From contig CAXYYO010000006.1 of the NCBI GenBank assembly GCA_964293305.1, forward strand, positions 1 through 64,000: a stretch of DNA of 64,000 nt, given 5' to 3'. Positions 8,507 through 17,501 of this stretch are shown piece after piece. The first letter of the stretch is position 1. Each line of letters begins with the position of its first letter. The position numbers and the translations under genes are program-made. This stretch comes from CALAGJ01 sp964293305 (GTDB lineage Bacteria > Bacteroidota > Bacteroidia > Chitinophagales > Chitinophagaceae). Under the pieces are notes generated by a model, which searched no databases, was not told the DNA's origin, and saw only the letters and a list, made by a program, of their open reading frames with translations.

Positions 8507-8776
8507 TTATTTTTTCTGACCTGAATGACCTCTAAAATTTCTGGTAGGGGCAAATTCACCTAATTTGTGACCTACCATAAACTCTGTTACATACACAGGA
8601 ATAAATTTATTGCCATTATGCACAGCAAAAGTGTGACCCACAAAATCTGGTGTAATAGTGGAACGACGGCTCCATGTTTTGATTACAGATTTTTTATTAG
8701 TTCCTTCGTTAATTCCCAATACTTTTCCTTCAAGATTGTGATCAACATAAGGACCTTTTTTAATTGAACGACCCAT
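8507..8776 (-). CDS. rpsS: 30S ribosomal protein S19
   Basis: Protein of 89 residues with the S19 signature MGRSIKKGPYVD, TWSRRSTITPDFVGHTFAVHNGNKFIPVYVTEFMVGHKLGEFAPTR. It sits in the 30S head near the A-site finger. It is 29 bp after rplB. Confidence 0.97.
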   Translation of the reverse strand: MGRSIKKGPYVDHNLEGKVLGINEGTNKKSVIKTWSRRSTITPDFVGHTFAVHNGNKFIPVYVTEFMVGHKLGEFAPTRNFRGHSGQKK

Positions 8777-8805
8777 TTGGTATTATCTTTATTGATTCAA
8801 TAATT

Positions 8806-9645
8806 TTATACAGCTAATTTTTTACCATTGCGACGCTGAATAATCAACTTATCGCTGCCTTTGCCACGAGTACGCGTTTTTTCGCCTTTTGCGTATTTAC
8901 CTGTACGACTTCGTGGATGACCACCACTTGCTTTTCCTTCTCCACCACCCATTGGGTGATCTACAGGGTTCATGGCTACACCTCGTGTACGTGGACGAAT
9001 ACCTCTCCAACGATTGGCACCTGCTTTGCCTCTTGTTTCTAGATTATGATCGCTATTGCTAACCACACCTACAGTGGCAAAACAATTGACTAGAATTTTA
9101 CGCAACTCGCCAGAAGGCATCTTTAAAATTGCATATTTTTCTTCTTTGTTCGTAAGCTGGGCAGATGAACCTGCACTTCTTACTAATTTTCCACCCTGTC
9201 CCGGTTGCATTTCAATATTATGAATCATAGTACCGAGAGGCATATTTTTCATTTGAAGTGCATTACCAAGTTCAGGTGCAACAGCATTTCCTGATATTAC
9301 AGTACCGCCAACTTGTATACCTTGTGGAGCTAGGATGTATCTCTTTTCACCATCAGTATATTGAACAAGTGCTATGAACGCGGAGCGATTTGGATCGTAC
9401 TCTATTGTAAGTACTTTAGCTTCAATATCTTTTTTATCTCTTTTAAAATCAATTATTCTGTAATGCTTTTTATGACCACCACCTTTATAGCGCATGCTGC
9501 GGCGTCCTTGTGCATTTCTTCCGGCAGTGCTATGTTGAGGTTCTAATAAACTTTTCTCTGGTTTATTAGTGGTTATTTCAGCATAGGCATTTCCAATTCT
9601 CCAGCGGCTTCCGGCTGTAATTGGTTTAAATTTTCTTAGTGCCAT
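8806..9645 (-). CDS. rplB: 50S ribosomal protein L2
   Basis: Protein of 279 residues with the OB-fold and SH3-like domains of L2. The C-terminal MNPVDHPMGGGEGKASGGHPRSRTGKYAKGEKTR block holds the conserved histidine region next to the peptidyl-transferase centre. Length and gene order (rplW before, rpsS after) are standard. Confidence 0.98.
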   Translation of the reverse strand: MALRKFKPITAGSRWRIGNAYAEITTNKPEKSLLEPQHSTAGRNAQGRRSMRYKGGGHKKHYRIIDFKRDKKDIEAKVLTIEYDPNRSAFIALVQYTDGEKRYILAPQGIQVGGTVISGNAVAPELGNALQMKNMPLGTMIHNIEMQPGQGGKLVRSAGSSAQLTNKEEKYAILKMPSGELRKILVNCFATVGVVSNSDHNLETRGKAGANRWRGIRPRTRGVAMNPVDHPMGGGEGKASGGHPRSRTGKYAKGEKTRTRGKGSDKLIIQRRNGKKLAV

Positions 9646-9705
9646 TTGTCTTTTTTAATTTTTTTTAATTTCCTGTATATACTTCCAGTCCTAATTTAGG
9701 ATGCA

Positions 9706-10005
9706 CTATATGTTTGCATACAGGTCTATTGATTCACCATCCGCTATTGTTACCAAAGCTTTCTTATAAGATGGTTTTACACCAGATATAAATCCTGACT
9801 TTGTAAACTTATTTTTAGCTTTACCTGGTACGGTAATGGTATTTACATTCGTAACTGATACACCATAGAAACTTTCAATTGCTTTTTTAATTTCGAGTCT
9901 ATTGGCTTTGCGATTCACTTTAAAAGCATAAGTGCGCAATTTTTCCTGCTGAATATTTGCTTTTTCAGTAAGGATTGGCTTTATCAGTATATCTATTTGT
10001 TTCAT
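9706..10005 (-). CDS. rplW: 50S ribosomal protein L23
   Basis: Protein of 99 residues: LIKPILTEKANIQQEKLRTYAFKVNRKANRLEIKKAIESFYGVSVTNVNTI is the L23 fold that docks targeting factors at the exit tunnel. It lies 30 bp after rplD and 60 bp before rplB. Confidence 0.97.
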   Translation of the reverse strand: MKQIDILIKPILTEKANIQQEKLRTYAFKVNRKANRLEIKKAIESFYGVSVTNVNTITVPGKAKNKFTKSGFISGVKPSYKKALVTIADGESIDLYANI

Positions 10006-10035
10006 TACTTAATGAGTTATTTCGCTTATTGAAAA

Positions 10036-10668
10036 TTATTCGCTTGCTTCAGAAAATATTTTGATGGCATTCTCTGTTATTACTAGTACATCTGCATGCA
10101 TGATATCGTAAGTATTCATGTCTGTGATAACCGTACTTTCTACCTTTTGCATATTTCTTGTGCTTAGGTATAAGTAATTGTTCTCCAAAGTATCTGGTGT
10201 AATAAATAATGTTTTCTTATCAGCCAACTTCAGGTTTTTGAAGGTTTCAGACATTTGCTTTGTTTTTGGGGCACTCATTTCAATGTCTTCAAGGATGATG
10301 ATGGCATTGTCTTTAGCCTTATAACTAAGCGCACTAATTTTTGCTAGGTCTTTTACTCTTCTGTTTAATTTGAAATCATAACCATGTGGTTTTGGCCCAA
10401 AAATGGTACCACCACCTTTATATAGAGGGTTACGAATATTTCCTTTTCTGGAACCACCGGTACCCTTCTGGCGGTGAAGTTTTCGACTTGCACCTTGTAC
10501 CTCGGCACGTGTTTTTACCTTATGTGTACCTTGTCTGTTTGCAGCTAAATATTGTTTAACTGCCAAGTACATTACATGATCATTGGGTTCTATTCCGAAA
10601 ATATCATCAGGAAGCTCTACGCTCCTACCTGTTTGATTGCCTTGTATATTTAAAACTTCTGCTTGCAT
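10036..10668 (-). CDS. rplD: 50S ribosomal protein L4
   Basis: Protein of 210 residues; RAEVQGASRKLHRQKGTGGSRKGNIRNPLYKGGGTIFGPKP is the tunnel-lining loop of L4. In E. coli L4 controls its own operon; any such control here would have to use the unrelated leader between rpsJ and rplC. It is 17 bp after rplC. Confidence 0.97.
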   Translation of the reverse strand: MQAEVLNIQGNQTGRSVELPDDIFGIEPNDHVMYLAVKQYLAANRQGTHKVKTRAEVQGASRKLHRQKGTGGSRKGNIRNPLYKGGGTIFGPKPHGYDFKLNRRVKDLAKISALSYKAKDNAIIILEDIEMSAPKTKQMSETFKNLKLADKKTLFITPDTLENNYLYLSTRNMQKVESTVITDMNTYDIMHADVLVITENAIKIFSEASE

Positions 10669-10685
10669 GTGGAAACTGCTTTAAA

Positions 10686-11303
10686 TTAATTCTGTAAATA
10701 AATTATGGAACCAATGTGACCAGGTATAGAACCACTCACAAGTATATAATTTTTTTCTGCGAAAATCTTTACAACTTTTAGCCCTTTGATTTTGATGCGT
10801 TGATTGCCCATACGACCTGCCATTCTCATTCCTTTCATTACACGGCTGGCATCGGAAGAGTTACCAATAGAACCCGGGGCACGTTGACGGTCATGCTGAC
10901 CATGACTTTGCTGACCGACACCGGAAAAACCATGACGTTTAACAACGCCTTGAAAACCTTTACCTTTTGTGTGGCCAACTACTTCAATTTGTTCGCCTTC
11001 GGTAAATATTTCAACTGAAATAGTATCGCCTAAATTTTTCTCTTGATAATAATTGCGGAATTCTTTTACGAACCTTTTTGGTGCAGTTTGAGCTTTGGAG
11101 TAGTGGTTAATTTCTGCTTTTACGGAATGTTTCTCATTCTTATCTCCATAGCCTAATTGAAGGGCATCGTAGCCGTCTGTGTCTTTTGTTTTTACTTGCG
11201 TTACTACACAAGGACCAGCTTCAATGATTGTACAGCTAAGCTGTTTTCCATCGGTTGAGAAGATGCTGGTCATCCCGATTTTTTTTCCAATAATTCCTTT
11301 CAT
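10686..11303 (-). CDS. rplC: 50S ribosomal protein L3
   Basis: Protein of 205 residues beginning MKGIIGKKIGMTSIF, with the long central extension GHTKGKGFQGVVKRHGFSGVGQQSHGQHDRQRAPGSIG that reaches towards the peptidyl-transferase centre. Unlike most operons of this type, 265 bp separate it from rpsJ, leaving room for a leader or a second promoter. Confidence 0.97.
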   Translation of the reverse strand: MKGIIGKKIGMTSIFSTDGKQLSCTIIEAGPCVVTQVKTKDTDGYDALQLGYGDKNEKHSVKAEINHYSKAQTAPKRFVKEFRNYYQEKNLGDTISVEIFTEGEQIEVVGHTKGKGFQGVVKRHGFSGVGQQSHGQHDRQRAPGSIGNSSDASRVMKGMRMAGRMGNQRIKIKGLKVVKIFAEKNYILVSGSIPGHIGSIIYLQN

Positions 11304-11568
11304 CTATTTTGCGGTTTGTGCCCCCGCAAGGTTATTAGGACATACCGGTGAAAGAAAACCGGAATTCAATCCTTGTTTGCCACCGACCTTTTCCTTTTAC
11401 ACTATTGTGCGCCTATGGCTTCAGAAGTACCGGTAGTAAACAAACCTCGAAGGGCTTGTTTATATTTTTTCTGCTAAAAGCAGTTTATTTTAATTTTGAC
11501 AGAGCTCTTTTTTTTGCGTAAGCAAATTGAGAGATGTAATATGAAAAAAGATAGTTATTAAAATCTTA
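11304..11568 (-). promoter_or_regulatory. Structured gap between rpsJ and rplC
   Basis: No ORF is apparent in these 265 bp. Read on the minus strand it can form an AAACAAGCC / GGTTTGTTT hairpin of 9 bp around 11440-11465, a CCGGT / ACCGG hairpin at about 11350-11370 near the rplC start, and a small CTGC-TTTTA-GCAG hairpin. None has a clear U-tract on the minus strand, so an RNA leader that controls rplC and the genes behind it is more likely than a terminator. This is inference from structure and position only. Confidence 0.4.
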
Positions 11569-11874
11569 TCAAGCTTTGATTTCAACCTCAACACCACTTG
11601 GTAAGTCTAATTTACTTAGTGCATCTACTGTACGACTTGAAGTTGTATATATATCCAATAATCTTTTGTGTGTGCAAAGCTGAAATTGCTCTCTGCTTTT
11701 CTTATTTACGTGTGGTGAACGTAAAACTGTGAAAATACGTTTACGGGTAGGTAAAGGAATTGGACCTGTTACAACCGCTCCTGTTCCCCTTACAGTTTTT
11801 ACAATTTTTTCTGCTGATTTATCAACAAGATTGTGATCGTAAGAATGTAATTTTATTCTGATTCGCTGCGACAT
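11569..11874 (-). CDS. rpsJ: 30S ribosomal protein S10
   Basis: Protein of 101 residues, first gene of the cluster: IRIKLHSYDHNLVDKSAEKIVKTVRGTGAVVTGPIPLPTRKRIFTVLRSPHVNKKSREQF is the S10/NusE signature. S10 works in the 30S head and in transcription antitermination with NusB. Usual neighbours fusA and rpsG are absent upstream; a strong promoter lies directly in front instead. Confidence 0.97.
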   Translation of the reverse strand: MSQRIRIKLHSYDHNLVDKSAEKIVKTVRGTGAVVTGPIPLPTRKRIFTVLRSPHVNKKSREQFQLCTHKRLLDIYTTSSRTVDALSKLDLPSGVEVEIKA

Positions 11875-11905
11875 ATATCAAACCCAAATTTTTGTTTGGG
11901 GAGCG

Positions 11906-11936
11906 CAAAGATAGTGGATAGTAGTATTCAGCACAA
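11906..11936 (-). promoter_or_regulatory. Promoter of the ribosomal-protein operon
   Basis: On the minus strand TATCTTTG (11906-11913) matches the Bacteroidota -7 consensus TAnnTTTG exactly, with a TTG -33 element (11934-11936) after a 20-bp spacer. The transcript would start about 25 nt upstream of rpsJ, and its leader can form a CCCAAA / TTTGGG hairpin just before the start codon. Confidence 0.8.
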
Positions 11937-12002
11937 ATGAAATTCAAATTTTTTAAAAAATATCTTGATTATTTGCTTTTCAGGTGGTTATAAAAACGGA
12001 AA

Positions 12003-12025
12003 AACCCCGAATCGGGGTTACTTCC
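12003..12025 (-). terminator. Terminator after outer-membrane barrel gene
   Basis: On the minus strand AACCCC-GATTC-GGGGTT is followed by TTTCC. It lies about 25 bp behind the stop of the gene at 12044-12784 and isolates it from the ribosomal operon. Confidence 0.75.
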
Positions 12026-12043
12026 TGGTGTTTTGATCTAAAA

Positions 12044-12784
12044 TTATTTCTTTTTAGGATCCCATATTGAAGTGGGGAAATTATACTTGAAGTTTAAATT
12101 AATCAAATTAAAATGCTGTATTTCTGGAGTAACTCTACGGCCTGGCAAAATATTCGTTAACCCTTTATTATAGGTCAGCATAAGCTCATATTTATTGTCT
12201 AACATTAAGCCTGTACCTACTAGGAATTGCCAGTTTGTAGATGCATAATCAAATGAGAATTCCTTCTTGCTTTTATCGCCAAATTTTAAATTTCTCACTC
12301 CGATTAAATCCTTTTGAAGTTCATCGGTAGCATTTGGGTCAATATTTGGATCAAAATAATAGTATTTGTATTTGTATTCTTGCCCACTAATGCCGAGTTG
12401 GATATTCAATCCAGCATATACTTTCAAAACTAATCTATTGTTCTTTAGAGGAAATTTATATCCCGCTCCAAATGGAATTCCAATAAAATTTGGCCTTATT
12501 GAATAACTAATTGTAGAGTCATCGGTAACGATGGAATCTTTAAAAAAGGAACGATGGACAAAAGAAGTTCCCAGATGAACAAATAAACCAATATAGGGTG
12601 AGGTCTGAAATTCAACCCCAGTACCTACTTGCCAACCGGCATTTGTTTGATAACTTATATTTTTTTGTTCAGTCTTTCTTACGCTAATATCTGTAAGATT
12701 TGGCCCACCATATGCATGTATTGAGAATTGAGCATTTGAAACATTCGCTACCAACAAAAAGATAGCAAGTATAGTATATTTCAT
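12044..12784 (-). CDS. PorT-like outer-membrane beta-barrel protein
   Basis: Protein of 246 residues with a signal peptide (cleavage after VANVSNAQ, about residue 19) and alternating amphipathic strands typical of the eight-stranded outer-membrane barrels common in Bacteroidota: FSIHAYGGPNLTDI, WQVGTGVEFQTSPYIGLFVHLGTSF, KYELMLTYNKGLTNI. Its substrate or role is not evident. It is a single gene on the minus strand with its own terminator, divergent from the thiolase gene. Confidence 0.75.
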   Translation of the reverse strand: MKYTILAIFLLVANVSNAQFSIHAYGGPNLTDISVRKTEQKNISYQTNAGWQVGTGVEFQTSPYIGLFVHLGTSFVHRSFFKDSIVTDDSTISYSIRPNFIGIPFGAGYKFPLKNNRLVLKVYAGLNIQLGISGQEYKYKYYYFDPNIDPNATDELQKDLIGVRNLKFGDKSKKEFSFDYASTNWQFLVGTGLMLDNKYELMLTYNKGLTNILPGRRVTPEIQHFNLINLNFKYNFPTSIWDPKKK

Positions 12785-12997
12785 ATTTTTAACTAAAAGG
12801 TTTACTTCAAAATTATATAGTAAGCATTATTGTATACAAATTGATATTTGCTAAATGATATAAAATACACTTTAATTTTTTATCAGATAACAGATCATTT
12901 GAAGACAGTTTTTAAAAAAATTTTGGCAAAAGTATGGGATTATTGAAATACTTGTACATTAACAGATGAGTTTATGGGTTTTCTAATTCTCAAATGG

Positions 12998-13026
12998 TTG
13001 TTTAAACAACTTTTTTTGTAACTTTG
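12998..13026 (+). promoter_or_regulatory. Promoter of the thiolase gene
   Basis: TTG (12998-13000), an 18-bp spacer, then TAACTTTG (13019-13026), an exact TAnnTTTG -7 box. The ATG of the thiolase follows 16 nt later. Confidence 0.75.
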
Positions 13027-13042
13027 TACCTCAATTTTATTT

Positions 13043-14221
13043 ATGAATGAAGCATATATAGTTGCCGGGTATCGTTCAGCAGTCACAAAAAGTAAAAGAG
13101 GCGGCTTTCGGTTTACCCGTCCTGATGACCTTGCAGTTGAAGTAATCAAGGGGCTAATGGCATCAGTTCCCCAATTGGAAAAGCATTTAGTGGATGATGT
13201 GATAGTTGGGAATGCTGTGCCTGAAGCTGAACAGGGATTGCAAGTAGGGAGAATCATTGCAGCCAGAAGTATTGGAGTTGATGCACCAGGAGAAACGGTG
13301 AATAGATACTGTGCGAGCGGATTAGAAACCATAGCAATTGCGACAGCAAAAATAAGAAGTGGAATGGCTGACTGCATTATAGCAGGTGGAGTGGAGAGTA
13401 TGAGTATGGTACCTACAGTAGGATGGAAAACAGTACCTGCATACAGCATAGCTTCGGATGCACCAGATTATTATCTAGGCATGGGGCTAACTGCGGAAGC
13501 AGTAGCCAAGGACTATTCCGTTTCCAGAGAGGATCAGGATATGTTCGCTTTTCATTCACATCAAAAAGCAAAAGCTGCTATTGAGAATGGCTTTTTCAAA
13601 TCTGGCATATTGCCTATAAATGTGGAAGAGATTTATTTAGATGAAAAACTAAAAAGAAAAACTAGATCCTTTGTAATAGACACTGATGATGGAGTAAGGG
13701 CAAGTACAACTACGGAAGCACTGGCAAAACTAAAACCTGCATTTGCAACTGGGGGTTCTGTAACTGCTGGCAATTCCTCTCAAACAAGTGATGGTGCTGC
13801 ATTTGTAATTGTAATGAGTGAAAAATTAATGAACAGTTTGGGTCTTAAACCAATTGGTAGATTGGTAAATTGTGCTGTTGCGGGTGTAGATCCTCGTCTT
13901 ATGGGTATTGGCCCCATTGCAGCTATTCCAAAAGTGCTCAAGCAGGCTAATTTTTCAATCAATCAAATTGATTTAATAGAATTAAATGAAGCATTTGCAT
14001 CTCAATCATTGGCTGTAATTAGGGAGTTGAATCTAAATCCTGAGATAGTAAACATTAACGGCGGTGCCATTGCTCTTGGTCATCCGTTAGGTTGTACAGG
14101 TTGTAAACTCACTATACAAGTATTGAATGATATGAAAAGGCTGAATAAAAAGTATTCAATGGTGTCTGCCTGTGTGGGTGGCGGTCAAGGTGTTGCGGGA
14201 ATTATTGAAAATCTTACCTAA
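13043..14221 (+). CDS. Thiolase (acetyl-CoA C-acyltransferase)
   Basis: Protein of 392 residues of the thiolase family, which cleaves 3-ketoacyl-CoA or condenses acyl-CoAs. The catalytic residues are in place: nucleophilic Cys90 in NRYCASGLETI, His347 in NGGAIALGHPLG, and Cys377 in SACVGGGQG. Length is typical of FadA/AtoB enzymes; sequence alone does not separate the beta-oxidation type from the acetoacetyl-CoA type. It has its own promoter and no fatty-acid neighbour, and it converges with the Crp-family regulator gene, whose end is 10 bp away. Confidence 0.92.
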   Translation: MNEAYIVAGYRSAVTKSKRGGFRFTRPDDLAVEVIKGLMASVPQLEKHLVDDVIVGNAVPEAEQGLQVGRIIAARSIGVDAPGETVNRYCASGLETIAIATAKIRSGMADCIIAGGVESMSMVPTVGWKTVPAYSIASDAPDYYLGMGLTAEAVAKDYSVSREDQDMFAFHSHQKAKAAIENGFFKSGILPINVEEIYLDEKLKRKTRSFVIDTDDGVRASTTTEALAKLKPAFATGGSVTAGNSSQTSDGAAFVIVMSEKLMNSLGLKPIGRLVNCAVAGVDPRLMGIGPIAAIPKVLKQANFSINQIDLIELNEAFASQSLAVIRELNLNPEIVNINGGAIALGHPLGCTGCKLTIQVLNDMKRLNKKYSMVSACVGGGQGVAGIIENLT

Positions 14222-14231
14222 TAGGTTGATT

Positions 14232-14918
14232 CTATATATTCGACAGTACGAAGGGTATATTCTTTACAGTAATTGTATTTCGGTTATAACTCAAAACAGC
14301 ATCTTCTTCTAGCTCCTTAAAGAGTGTGGTTACCGTTTGTCTGCTGCTTCCAATAAGATGTGCTATGTCGTCGTGGGTTAAATAATTATCAATTTCTGTT
14401 GAATCTTGATTTCTATTTTCTATCAATATCAATTGGCCAAGAAAAGACAACAATCTCGTTTTTACATCTTTGTGTAAAATATTTATAGATCTGTTTTCAA
14501 ATTTACGTAAACGCTCAGCAATAAATTTACTATACGTAATGGCTAAGTCTGGTTTTCTAATAAGAATTTTTTCGAAATCTTCTATTCGAAACGCACAAAG
14601 ACTGACATTATCTTTATAGGCTTTAGCAAATTCACCAAGCATATCTTTTTTCTCTAGAGTAAATTGACCAAAAAAGTCTCCTTTTGAAATTATTTCTTTG
14701 ACATGCTCCCTACCATCCTGACCTATATAGCCTAATTTTATGAAGCCTTTTTTGATAAAGTAAATTCTGTTGTGATATTGCGCTTCAAAATAAATATAGT
14801 CATTACGCTTAGCTTCTAAAAATCCATGCAACACATCTAACTCATTTATTTCTTCCTGTGAAAGTAATCTGAAAATATTACAGTTCCTTATGAGAAGCAT
14901 TTTATCCGCAGAATCCAT
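14232..14918 (-). CDS. Crp/Fnr-family transcription regulator
   Basis: About 228 residues from the ATG giving MDSADKMLL; an upstream ATG at 14972 would add 18 residues that overlap the likely promoter. N-terminal cyclic-nucleotide-type beta-roll (YFIKKGFIKLGY, KGDFFGQFTLEKK), a dimer helix, and a C-terminal winged helix. The recognition helix reads SSRQTVTTLFKELEE: the arginine equal to CRP Arg180 is kept, but Glu181 is Gln and Arg185 is Thr. No FNR iron-sulfur cysteine cluster is present. Three TGTCA-N6-TGACA palindromes lie before neighbouring genes and are its probable targets. Confidence 0.88.
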   Translation of the reverse strand: MDSADKMLLIRNCNIFRLLSQEEINELDVLHGFLEAKRNDYIYFEAQYHNRIYFIKKGFIKLGYIGQDGREHVKEIISKGDFFGQFTLEKKDMLGEFAKAYKDNVSLCAFRIEDFEKILIRKPDLAITYSKFIAERLRKFENRSINILHKDVKTRLLSFLGQLILIENRNQDSTEIDNYLTHDDIAHLIGSSRQTVTTLFKELEEDAVLSYNRNTITVKNIPFVLSNI

Positions 14919-14973
14919 TAATTTTTTTTCAAAACTAATAAAACAAAGACGAAATAAAAGATTGTTTAACAAA

Positions 14974-15876
14974 TCATTCTCCTAAATCTGCCACACCATA
15001 GGATCCCCCAAATTGTTTGCACCAAACCAAGACATAACGAAAATCTGCTATATCCACACCAGAAATTACATTCCAACTTTGTGCACCTGAGCGTTGAATG
15101 AGTGATGCTACCTCTACTCCACCATTGATATTTGATTTGTTATTTGTTAAATAAATTCTCAAATCTGGAGGAGCAGCGGAAACGCTAAAATCACTACTTG
15201 TTTCAAGTTTTAAATTACCCCCGGTAACGAGAAGTGTGGCAGTACCTTTACTGGACATACCCGTAAAATTTCCTGCTCTAATTACCTGTAATTCAACAGG
15301 TGCACTGCTCACACCATCTGTCATAGCCATTACTGTTGTAGTGCCATAGGTTTTAGCAACGGCCTCACCATTTTCGTTTATGCTGGCAATAGTTGGTTCT
15401 GAAATACTCCAAGAAAAACTAATGTCAGGAATAATCTCTCCACTTATATTTTTTGCAATAGCACTAAAGGCAATCGTCTGACCAATGAGAGCACTGCCGG
15501 GATTTGGATTAATGGTAATAGAAGCTACACTTAAATCATCTCCTACAACATTTACCAATACTGAATCTACAGCATCATTATATTTAACATACAAGCTTGT
15601 GATGCCTGCTGTGAGTGAAGTTACAACTCCAACAGAATTAACGGTAGCAACGGATGTATTACTGCTTTCCCATAAAACAGAGCCCGGTAAAGTAGCTTCT
15701 AGGCCCATATCGTTATAGTATGTTAAAGTGAACGAATAAGATTCGCCAACTTTTAGGGCAACACTTGTTTCCAATATGTCCAATTCCTCAGCCACAGTAG
15801 CCAAAGGTGTATCTGCAGTTTTTTTGCTACAGGAAACAATCATTACAGCAAGAAAAAGAAATATTATGTTTCGCAT
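14974..15876 (-). CDS. Lipoprotein with Ig-like and DM13 domains
   Basis: Protein of 300 residues. The lipobox VMIVSC places the lipidated cysteine at residue 16. Two bacterial Ig-like (Big_2) domains follow, each with a WESSNTSVATVNSVGVVTSLTAG-like core (about residues 35-110 and 115-195), then a C-terminal DM13-type domain (about 203-300: GNFTGMSSKGTATLLV, PPDLRIYLTNN, YVLVWCKQFGGSYGVADL) with one conserved cysteine. DM13 domains are thought to be redox-related. It is expected at the outer membrane. A TGTCA-N6-TGACA site lies at 15922-15937, 29.5 bp from the -7 box; the regulator gene follows directly. Confidence 0.8.
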   Translation of the reverse strand: MRNIIFLFLAVMIVSCSKKTADTPLATVAEELDILETSVALKVGESYSFTLTYYNDMGLEATLPGSVLWESSNTSVATVNSVGVVTSLTAGITSLYVKYNDAVDSVLVNVVGDDLSVASITINPNPGSALIGQTIAFSAIAKNISGEIIPDISFSWSISEPTIASINENGEAVAKTYGTTTVMAMTDGVSSAPVELQVIRAGNFTGMSSKGTATLLVTGGNLKLETSSDFSVSAAPPDLRIYLTNNKSNINGGVEVASLIQRSGAQSWNVISGVDIADFRYVLVWCKQFGGSYGVADLGE

Positions 15877-15892
15877 CGTGATTTAATTTTTG

Positions 15893-15937
15893 TAAAACTA
15901 TTTCCGATATTTAATCTTATCTGTCAGCTAAATGACA
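15893..15937 (-). promoter_or_regulatory. Promoter and Crp-type site of the DM13 lipoprotein gene
   Basis: TGTCA-GCTAAA-TGACA at 15922-15937 is a perfect dyad with 6-bp spacing, as expected for a Crp/Fnr-family dimer. A -7 box TAGTTTTA (one mismatch to TAnnTTTG) lies at 15893-15900 on the minus strand. The dyad centre is 29.5 bp from the -7 box, a class II activator geometry. Confidence 0.65.
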
Positions 15938-15972
15938 TCTTTTACATTTTGAGCATCTTTAACAATTTGCTT

Positions 15973-17394
15973 TTAAAAAGATCTAATCTGCCATCTTAAA
16001 TAAAAACCGGGTTTTATATATGGACCAGCTACAAATTCAGCACTTAATACGGAGTCATAATAAGATACCAGGTCAATGCCTGTACCAAAAGAGAATAGCC
16101 ATTTATTTAACAAAAAGTTTGTCTCAGGCATTTTATTTTGTATAACTCCAGCATCTGCAAAAATTTTTGGATAAAATTGTAGATTTACTGTTCTAAATTT
16201 TTCGGGCAGAAAATTAATACTAATTGACTTGCTTATCACCCTACATTTTATTTCTTGTTTAATGAGAAGAATACCTGTGCCCAGTAAATTGTAATATTGA
16301 TATCCCCTAATTAGGTTTGTCTGTTTTCCTACTTCAGCGTGCTTGGCAAAAGGGAGTTGTGCCCCACCCGAAAGATACGCTTCTATGCTACTACTGCTAA
16401 ATAGTTTATGGTTAATTATTGATGAATAATAATGTATATCAATATTGGCTGATGCCATTTTAATATTGTCTGATTTAAAAATTCCAGCTTTTGCAATTTG
16501 AAAATTTAATGCAGACCCTTTTAAAGGATAAGCACGATTGTCAACATTCAAATAATTAAATTTGTAGGATGTTTCAATATAGCCTGCCTTATCTGAGGTA
16601 CTTGGCAAGTAAATTGGATTTAAGTTTAATATGGTATCTGCTACTTGTAGTCTATTTATTGATATGCCAAATGTGTGCTTAGTAAATAAAGATTTTCTGT
16701 AGGAAACAGCAATCTTGAGGTTGCGTTTTGTACTTATAAATTCATCATCCTTCAAAATGGAATATTGATTATGCATAACACCATAGGCTATTTCTCGATT
16801 TGATTGCTGGCTGTAGCTTACAGACAAGCCTAACCTTTGCTTTCTATCAATTGCAGGATGTGAATAGGCTATCAGAAATTCCTTCCTAAATCCCGAGGAA
16901 AATGAAGCAACAATATGATCATTATATCCGGTCAAATTTCTCCATGAAATAGCAGCGCCATAATTAATTCGTTCCGGATCATGCATTTGCTCATGCCACC
17001 AAATATCAAAATCATCATCTGCAAGTTCAAATACCAGTGATGGGAAAAAATAGTTACGCTCTTTCACGATAATTTCAACATCAAGACTATCCTCTTTGAT
17101 TTTAGTGACAAAATCTACATTTAAAAATAAACCGGTATTGATGATTTGTTTTTTTGCCAAGTCAATTACAGATTCAAAATCTATTAGCAGAATTGAATCC
17201 TCAGGCTGAAATGGAAGCTCACGCAATATGTATTCATTATTTGTTTTTTTATTGCCAGAGATGCTTATAGATGCTATGAGTAATTTTTTTTGATCGGACA
17301 CCCTCATATAATTCATATAATTATATTGAGCATAAGTAGGCTTCAATACTATAAAAAGAGATACAATCAAATAAATAGATAAACACCTTAACAT
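15973..17394 (-). CDS. BamA/TamA-like POTRA and beta-barrel protein
   Basis: About 473 residues from the ATG at 17394; a TTG three codons earlier lies inside the -7 box and is unlikely. A signal peptide ends near KPTYAQ. One POTRA-like domain follows (IASISISGNKKTNNEYILRELPF to VKERNYFFPSL, residues about 40-125), then a predicted 16-stranded Omp85 barrel with NVDNRAYPLKGSALNF and a glycine-rich LIRGYQYYNLLGTG segment. It resembles the surface-antigen branch of Omp85 and is shorter than essential BamA, which has five POTRA domains. A Crp-type dyad stands in front. Confidence 0.75.
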   Translation of the reverse strand: MLRCLSIYLIVSLFIVLKPTYAQYNYMNYMRVSDQKKLLIASISISGNKKTNNEYILRELPFQPEDSILLIDFESVIDLAKKQIINTGLFLNVDFVTKIKEDSLDVEIIVKERNYFFPSLVFELADDDFDIWWHEQMHDPERINYGAAISWRNLTGYNDHIVASFSSGFRKEFLIAYSHPAIDRKQRLGLSVSYSQQSNREIAYGVMHNQYSILKDDEFISTKRNLKIAVSYRKSLFTKHTFGISINRLQVADTILNLNPIYLPSTSDKAGYIETSYKFNYLNVDNRAYPLKGSALNFQIAKAGIFKSDNIKMASANIDIHYYSSIINHKLFSSSSIEAYLSGGAQLPFAKHAEVGKQTNLIRGYQYYNLLGTGILLIKQEIKCRVISKSISINFLPEKFRTVNLQFYPKIFADAGVIQNKMPETNFLLNKWLFSFGTGIDLVSYYDSVLSAEFVAGPYIKPGFYLRWQIRSF

Positions 17395-17400
17395 AGGCGC

Positions 17401-17446
17401 CAAAAATAATTTATGCCAATGAAAAATGAATGTCAGCTAAGTGACA
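17401..17446 (-). promoter_or_regulatory. Promoter and Crp-type site of the POTRA-barrel gene
   Basis: TGTCA-GCTAAG-TGACA at 17431-17446 is a perfect dyad. TATTTTTG at 17401-17408 (minus strand) is a perfect -7 box with no good TTG at -33. The dyad centre is 30.5 bp from the -7 box. Only 6 nt separate the -7 box from the ATG, so the mRNA may be almost leaderless. Confidence 0.65.
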
Positions 17447-17501
17447 AAACAGCATTAAACTATTTGTATCGTTTTGTTAATATTTGATCTAATCGTATGA
17501 T

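Noticed and set aside
13043..14972. Thiolase as a member of the Crp regulon
   Set aside because: Its promoter has a normal TTG -33 element and no TGTCA-N6-TGACA dyad at the expected place, and it converges with the regulator gene.
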